A stretch of 64,000 nucleotides of DNA from Microbacterium stercoris (GTDB lineage: Bacteria > Actinomycetota > Actinomycetes > Actinomycetales > Microbacteriaceae), in assembly GCF_017592545.1 (NCBI RefSeq), contig NZ_JAGFOA010000001.1, positions 879,815 through 943,814 of the forward strand. Direction: 5' to 3'. Positions 60,507-64,000 of this stretch are shown in pieces. The first letter of the stretch is position 1. Every line of letters begins with the position of its first letter. Below the pieces are notes generated by a model. The model searched no databases, had not been told where the DNA came from, and saw only the letters and a program-made list of their open reading frames with translations. Position numbers and translations under genes: made by a program.

Positions 60507-62744
60507 ATGACGCCGCCTCCCGCGAACCCGCCCCGCCTGATCAGGCCGATTCTCGACGGCTGGGCGTTCGCGCCGGTCGCACTCCCGCCGGACACCGCCT
60601 GGCAGGACGTCGTCGCCGCCGGCGGCGAGGTCACCGTGCCGCACACGTGGAACGCCGTCGACGGCCAAGCGGGCGGCGACTACCGACGCGGCCGCTCCAC
60701 CTATGCGCGGCAGGTGCGGGCAGAGCGAGCGGGGGCACGCACCTGGGTCGAGTTCGACGGCGTGAACTCCAGCGCAGAGGTCTACGTGAACGGGCGGATG
60801 CTGACCGCGCATCACGGCGGCTACTCGACCTTCCGCGTCGACATCACCGACCATCTCGTCGACGGCCGGGGCACGCTGCTCGTCATCGTCGACAATGCGG
60901 CGAACGACCGCGTCTATCCGCAGCAGGCGGACTTCACGTTCTATGGCGGCATCTATCGCGACGTCCGCCTCATCACGGTCGGATCCGCCCACTTCGCCCT
61001 CGACGACCGCGGCGGGCCCGGCTTCGTCGTCGTTCCCGCGCTCGCCGGCGAGCGGGCGGACGTCGCGCTGCACGCGGAGGTCCACGGGCCGGGGCACGCC
61101 GTCCGCTTCCTCATCGAGGGCGAGTCGAGCACGACGGTCCCGGTCATCGACGGCGTCGCGCGCGCAGAGTCCTCCATCGACGGCGTGCGGCGCTGGCACG
61201 GCCTGCGCGACCCGCACCTCTACACGGCGCGCGCCGAGCTCCTTGTCGACGATGAGGTCGTGGACGCGGTGCAGCTGCGGTTCGGCTGCCGAGAGTTCGC
61301 CGTCGATCCCCAACGAGGATTCCTGCTCAACGGCGAGGAGTACCCGCTGCGCGGCGTCTCCCGCCATCAGGATCACGAGGCCGTCGGCAACGCGATCACG
61401 GACGCCATGATGCGCACCGACCTCGAGCTCGTGCGGGAGATCGGCGCCACCTCCCTCCGGCTCGCCCACTATCAGCACGATCAGCGCTTCTACGACCTGT
61501 GCGACGAGGCAGGCATCGTCGTCTGGGCGGAGATCCCGCAGATCACGGTCTTCCTTCCCGAGGCGACGGGGAACGCACGTGACCAGCTGGCCGAGCTCAT
61601 CGTCCAGAACCGCCATCACGCGAGCATCATCTGCTGGGGGCTCTCCAACGAGATCACCCTGGCGGGAGCAGGGCCGGAGGTCGTCGCCGCCCACCGCGAG
61701 CTGAACGATCTCGCGCACGAGCTCGATCCGACGCGTCTGACGGCGATGGCGCATCTGTTCCTTCTCGAGACCGACCACCCCCTGGTCACCGTGGCGGACG
61801 TGATGGCCTACAACCTCTACTTCGGCTGGTACGTGGGGGAGGTCGAGGACAACGACACCTGGCTCGACGACTTCCACGCCGCGCACCCCGGCGTCGCCAT
61901 CGGCTTGTCCGAGTACGGAGCCGACGCGAACCCGCAGTACCAGTCAGCGGATCCGGTCAAGGGCGACTACAGCGAGGGATATCAGGCCCTGTACCACGAG
62001 CACATGGCGGCGATGTTCGACGAGCGGCCGTGGCTGTGGGCGACCTACGTCTGGAATCTCGCCGACTTCGGCTCGGCCGGCCGCGATGAGGGCGGCGTGA
62101 GCGGGCGCAACCAGAAAGGCCTCGTCAGCTTCGATCGTCGCGTGAAGAAGGACGCGTTCTACGTCTACAAGGCGGCCTGGTCGACGGAGCCGTTTGTGCA
62201 TATCGCGGGTCGCAGGAGGACGGAGCGCGCCGAGGCGGTGACCGAGGTGATCGTGTACTCCAACCAGTCGAGCGTGACGCTGCTGGTGGACGGCGTCGAG
62301 TGCGCGACGCGCGAAGGCGGGCGCGTGTTCCGCTTCCACGTCCCGATCTCCGGGGAGCACGAGGTGTCCGCGCGATCCGGCGAGCTCGCCGATCGCATCA
62401 CGCTGCGCAAGGTGCGCGACGCTCCCCCCGCCAGCGTGATGCCGACCACGACCATCGCGAACTGGTTCGAGGGCGCGGAACTGCCCAGCCCCTCGGGGTT
62501 CTTCTCGATCCGGGATGCGCTGGGTGACATCCGGCAGTCGGAGGACGGCGCGCGGGTGGTCTCGTCGGTGCTGGAAGCCCTCGCGGTCAGCCGGGGTGAT
62601 GTCGGACGAGGCGTGCAGATCCCGCCGGCGATGCAGGCCATCGTCGACCGGATGAGCGTCGAGAAGCTGCTGGCGCAGGCGGGTGGTGTGCCGGTGGAGC
62701 AGATCGCCGCACTCAACGCGCAGCTCAACCGCATCGCCAAGTGA
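60507..62744 (+). CDS. Glycoside hydrolase family 2 (beta-galactosidase/beta-glucuronidase type)
   Basis: A 745-residue enzyme with the GH2 order: jelly-roll sugar-binding domain (about 15-165, VPHTWNAVDG and TWVEFDGVNSSAEVYVNG), immunoglobulin-like domain (170-265), TIM barrel (270-560) with acid/base Glu382 in LSNEITLAG and probable nucleophile Glu469 in GLSEYG, then a DUF4982-like beta domain (VIVYSNQSSVTLLVDG) and a helical C-terminal region. No signal peptide. AAGGAG precedes the ATG. The bond cleaved is a beta-galactoside, beta-glucuronide or similar; the sequence does not decide. Confidence 0.92.
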   Translation: MTPPPANPPRLIRPILDGWAFAPVALPPDTAWQDVVAAGGEVTVPHTWNAVDGQAGGDYRRGRSTYARQVRAERAGARTWVEFDGVNSSAEVYVNGRMLTAHHGGYSTFRVDITDHLVDGRGTLLVIVDNAANDRVYPQQADFTFYGGIYRDVRLITVGSAHFALDDRGGPGFVVVPALAGERADVALHAEVHGPGHAVRFLIEGESSTTVPVIDGVARAESSIDGVRRWHGLRDPHLYTARAELLVDDEVVDAVQLRFGCREFAVDPQRGFLLNGEEYPLRGVSRHQDHEAVGNAITDAMMRTDLELVREIGATSLRLAHYQHDQRFYDLCDEAGIVVWAEIPQITVFLPEATGNARDQLAELIVQNRHHASIICWGLSNEITLAGAGPEVVAAHRELNDLAHELDPTRLTAMAHLFLLETDHPLVTVADVMAYNLYFGWYVGEVEDNDTWLDDFHAAHPGVAIGLSEYGADANPQYQSADPVKGDYSEGYQALYHEHMAAMFDERPWLWATYVWNLADFGSAGRDEGGVSGRNQKGLVSFDRRVKKDAFYVYKAAWSTEPFVHIAGRRRTERAEAVTEVIVYSNQSSVTLLVDGVECATREGGRVFRFHVPISGEHEVSARSGELADRITLRKVRDAPPASVMPTTTIANWFEGAELPSPSGFFSIRDALGDIRQSEDGARVVSSVLEALAVSRGDVGRGVQIPPAMQAIVDRMSVEKLLAQAGGVPVEQIAALNAQLNRIAK

Positions 62745-62799
62745 CCAGGGCCCGCCCTCGATCCCGGAGCGCGCGACCGGATCGGAGGCGATCAGACGC

Positions 62800-63543
62800 C
62801 TACTCCGACTTGTCGAGCACCAGGTGGAACTCGACGAAGCCCTCCGGCTCGACGCTCACGAAGCCGAGGCTCGGCGCCTGCACGCCGTAGTCCTCGAACG
62901 TGATCGGGATGCTGCCCGCCACCTCGGCGGTGCGGCCGTCGAACGCCACCTGCACGTCCGCGGTCACCTCGCGCGTGACGCCGTGCAGGGTGAGCTCGCC
63001 CGTCGCCTGCGTGGTCACGGTCCCGCTCTCGGGCACGTCGCCGGTGATCGGTTCAGTGAGGGTGAAGGTGGCGGTGGGGAACTCCTCCACCTCGAGGGCG
63101 TTGTCACGGAAGTAGGCGTCGCGCGCCCCCTCGTCCGTCGCGATCGAGCCGACGTCCACCGTGATGGATCCCTCGGTCACCGTGAGGTCTGCCACGGTGA
63201 CGTCGGCGGTCACCTCCTCCGTGCGTCCGACCACCGTCACATCCGTGCCGTTGAGCACCTCGTCCACCCGGTATCCGGCGAAGGATCCCTCTGAGGCGGT
63301 CCAGGATCCGTCGAGCTCGGTGAGGGGATCGGATGCCGGCTCCTCATCCCCTGCCTCCGTGCCCTCCGGCGTGGGCGTGCCCGCGCCGACCGTGGGAGCG
63401 GGCGGCGCCTCGCCGACGATGACGTCTCGGTAGAAGGCGGGGCCGAACACCAGGGCCGCGCCCGCGAGCAGCGCGACGACCGCGACGACGATCCAGATGA
63501 TGCCGCGGCGGCCCAGGCGCCGGGGAGAGGAGGGGGAGCTCAT
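62800..63543 (-). CDS. YceI-family protein, membrane-anchored
   Basis: A 247-residue protein. Residues 14-38 form a transmembrane anchor (IIWIVVAVVALLAGAALVFG), 45-75 a Pro/Glu/Thr linker, and the rest a YceI lipocalin-like barrel (DGSWTASEGSFAGYRVDEVL, later RDAYFRDNALEVEEFPTATFTLT), a fold that binds long isoprenoid lipids. It should face the outside of the membrane. CACAAT six bases before the ATG suggests a leaderless transcript. It is convergent with the GH2 gene. Confidence 0.9.
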   Translation of the reverse strand: MSSPSSPRRLGRRGIIWIVVAVVALLAGAALVFGPAFYRDVIVGEAPPAPTVGAGTPTPEGTEAGDEEPASDPLTELDGSWTASEGSFAGYRVDEVLNGTDVTVVGRTEEVTADVTVADLTVTEGSITVDVGSIATDEGARDAYFRDNALEVEEFPTATFTLTEPITGDVPESGTVTTQATGELTLHGVTREVTADVQVAFDGRTAEVAGSIPITFEDYGVQAPSLGFVSVEPEGFVEFHLVLDKSE

Positions 63544-63839
63544 GCGCTGATTGTGCTGGCCCGCCCGGCGGCGAGGCTACGGTTCTCACCGGATCCATCA
63601 GCACCTCGCAGGTGCGACACGCCCGGCCCTGGCACCGGTTTGCCCGACCCCCGGGATCCACGTAATGTATTCCCTTGTCGCCGCCAAGCGGTGAGGTTGA
63701 GCCGGAAGGTTCCCACCCCAGGTCTGCGACAACCACCCCGATGAAGAACCACCTCAGTGAGGTGCGATTCGGGGTGTTCTGAACGGGTTCCGGCCGGTTC
63801 GGGACGCGGTGAGCGCTTCGGCGACACGGCGTGTCGGAT

Positions 63840-63867
63840 TTGCGAAACGAACACGGACAGGTAAGAT
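63840..63867 (+). promoter_or_regulatory. rRNA operon promoter
   Basis: TTGCGA (63840-63845) and TAAGAT (63862-63867) are spaced by 16 bp in an AT-richer stretch, like the rrn promoters of Microbacterium. The spacing and the leader that follows suggest the 16S rRNA gene starts shortly beyond the right edge. The region 63544-63839 holds no gene that I can support; it contains small dyads only, such as ACCTCAGTGAGGT at 63750-63762. Confidence 0.75.
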
Positions 63868-63924
63868 AGAGAAGTTGCCCCGGAGGGCTGCGGCGGGAGT
63901 CGCAGGGCTGGGAGCATCCGATCC

Positions 63925-63936
63925 TTGAGAACTCAA
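63925..63936 (+). promoter_or_regulatory. rRNA leader element (TTGAGAACTCAA), antitermination/processing region
   Basis: CTTGAGAACTCAACAGCGTG is the conserved leader sequence found upstream of 16S rRNA genes in many actinobacteria. The following 64 bp to the window end continue this leader. The rRNA itself is not in the window. Confidence 0.75.
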
Positions 63937-64000
63937 CAGCGTGCACTTGTCAAATGCCAAATAACCTCGTCGGCCGATTTTTGATCGGTTCGGCAAGATT

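Overview
The window is chromosomal DNA of a high-GC actinobacterium, most likely Microbacterium or a close relative in the Microbacteriaceae. Supporting signs are the strong G/C bias at third codon positions, many candidate leaderless genes (a TANNNT box 6-7 nt before the start codon), an actinobacterial ClpC, a small protein of a type I associate with Microbacteriaceae, and an rRNA-operon promoter and leader at the right edge (the 16S gene lies just outside). All identifications rest on reading the sequence and on family knowledge; no database search was run.

Region 1 (1-22 kb) is core genome: the end of an MFS transporter, prephenate dehydratase (pheA), a DUF559-type protein bracketed by two copies of a 50-bp palindrome, an LLM-class flavin oxidoreductase, a CPA1 Na+/H+ antiporter, a DUF2975/Xre-type regulator pair bracketed by a 44-bp direct repeat, clpC, a LacI-controlled ABC sugar transport operon with two Gfo/Idh/MocA dehydrogenases, an ArgA-like acetyltransferase, three small proteins, radA and ldh. 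Repeats of the type 'TCGAGCGAGCGAAGCGAGTC' fill two intergenic gaps.

Region 2 (22.0-40.4 kb) is a genomic island in the 3' end of tRNA-Ser(CGA). A 39-bp copy of the tRNA end (one mismatch) lies at each border, and a 22-bp direct repeat (one mismatch) lies just inside each border. No integrase gene is present, but a decayed gene that I tentatively relate to relaxase-neighbour proteins remains. The cargo looks like defence: a six-gene minus-strand cassette (HTH, SNF2-type helicase, DUF4391, type III-like Mod methyltransferase, type III-like Res, DUF262/DUF1524 GmrSD-like protein) and, on the plus strand, a 2041-residue protein with an N-terminal Cap4-like PD-(D/E)xK nuclease signature, a STAND-type NTPase and a very long helical C-terminus, i.e. 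the Avs layout.

Region 3 (40.4-63.5 kb) is carbohydrate catabolism. One LacI-type operon holds an ABC importer, a GH32/43-like beta-propeller hydrolase between two beta-lactamase-fold serine hydrolases, and a PfkB kinase. A TetR-controlled operon encodes an MFS transporter, a GH78 alpha-L-rhamnosidase, a GH1 beta-glucosidase and an SDR dehydrogenase; next to it lie a GPH-type transporter, an AraC regulator and a GH2 hydrolase. Together they suggest uptake and breakdown of rhamnosylated plant glycosides. A DUF808 membrane protein and a YceI protein are housekeeping neighbours. The window ends in the promoter and leader of an rRNA operon.
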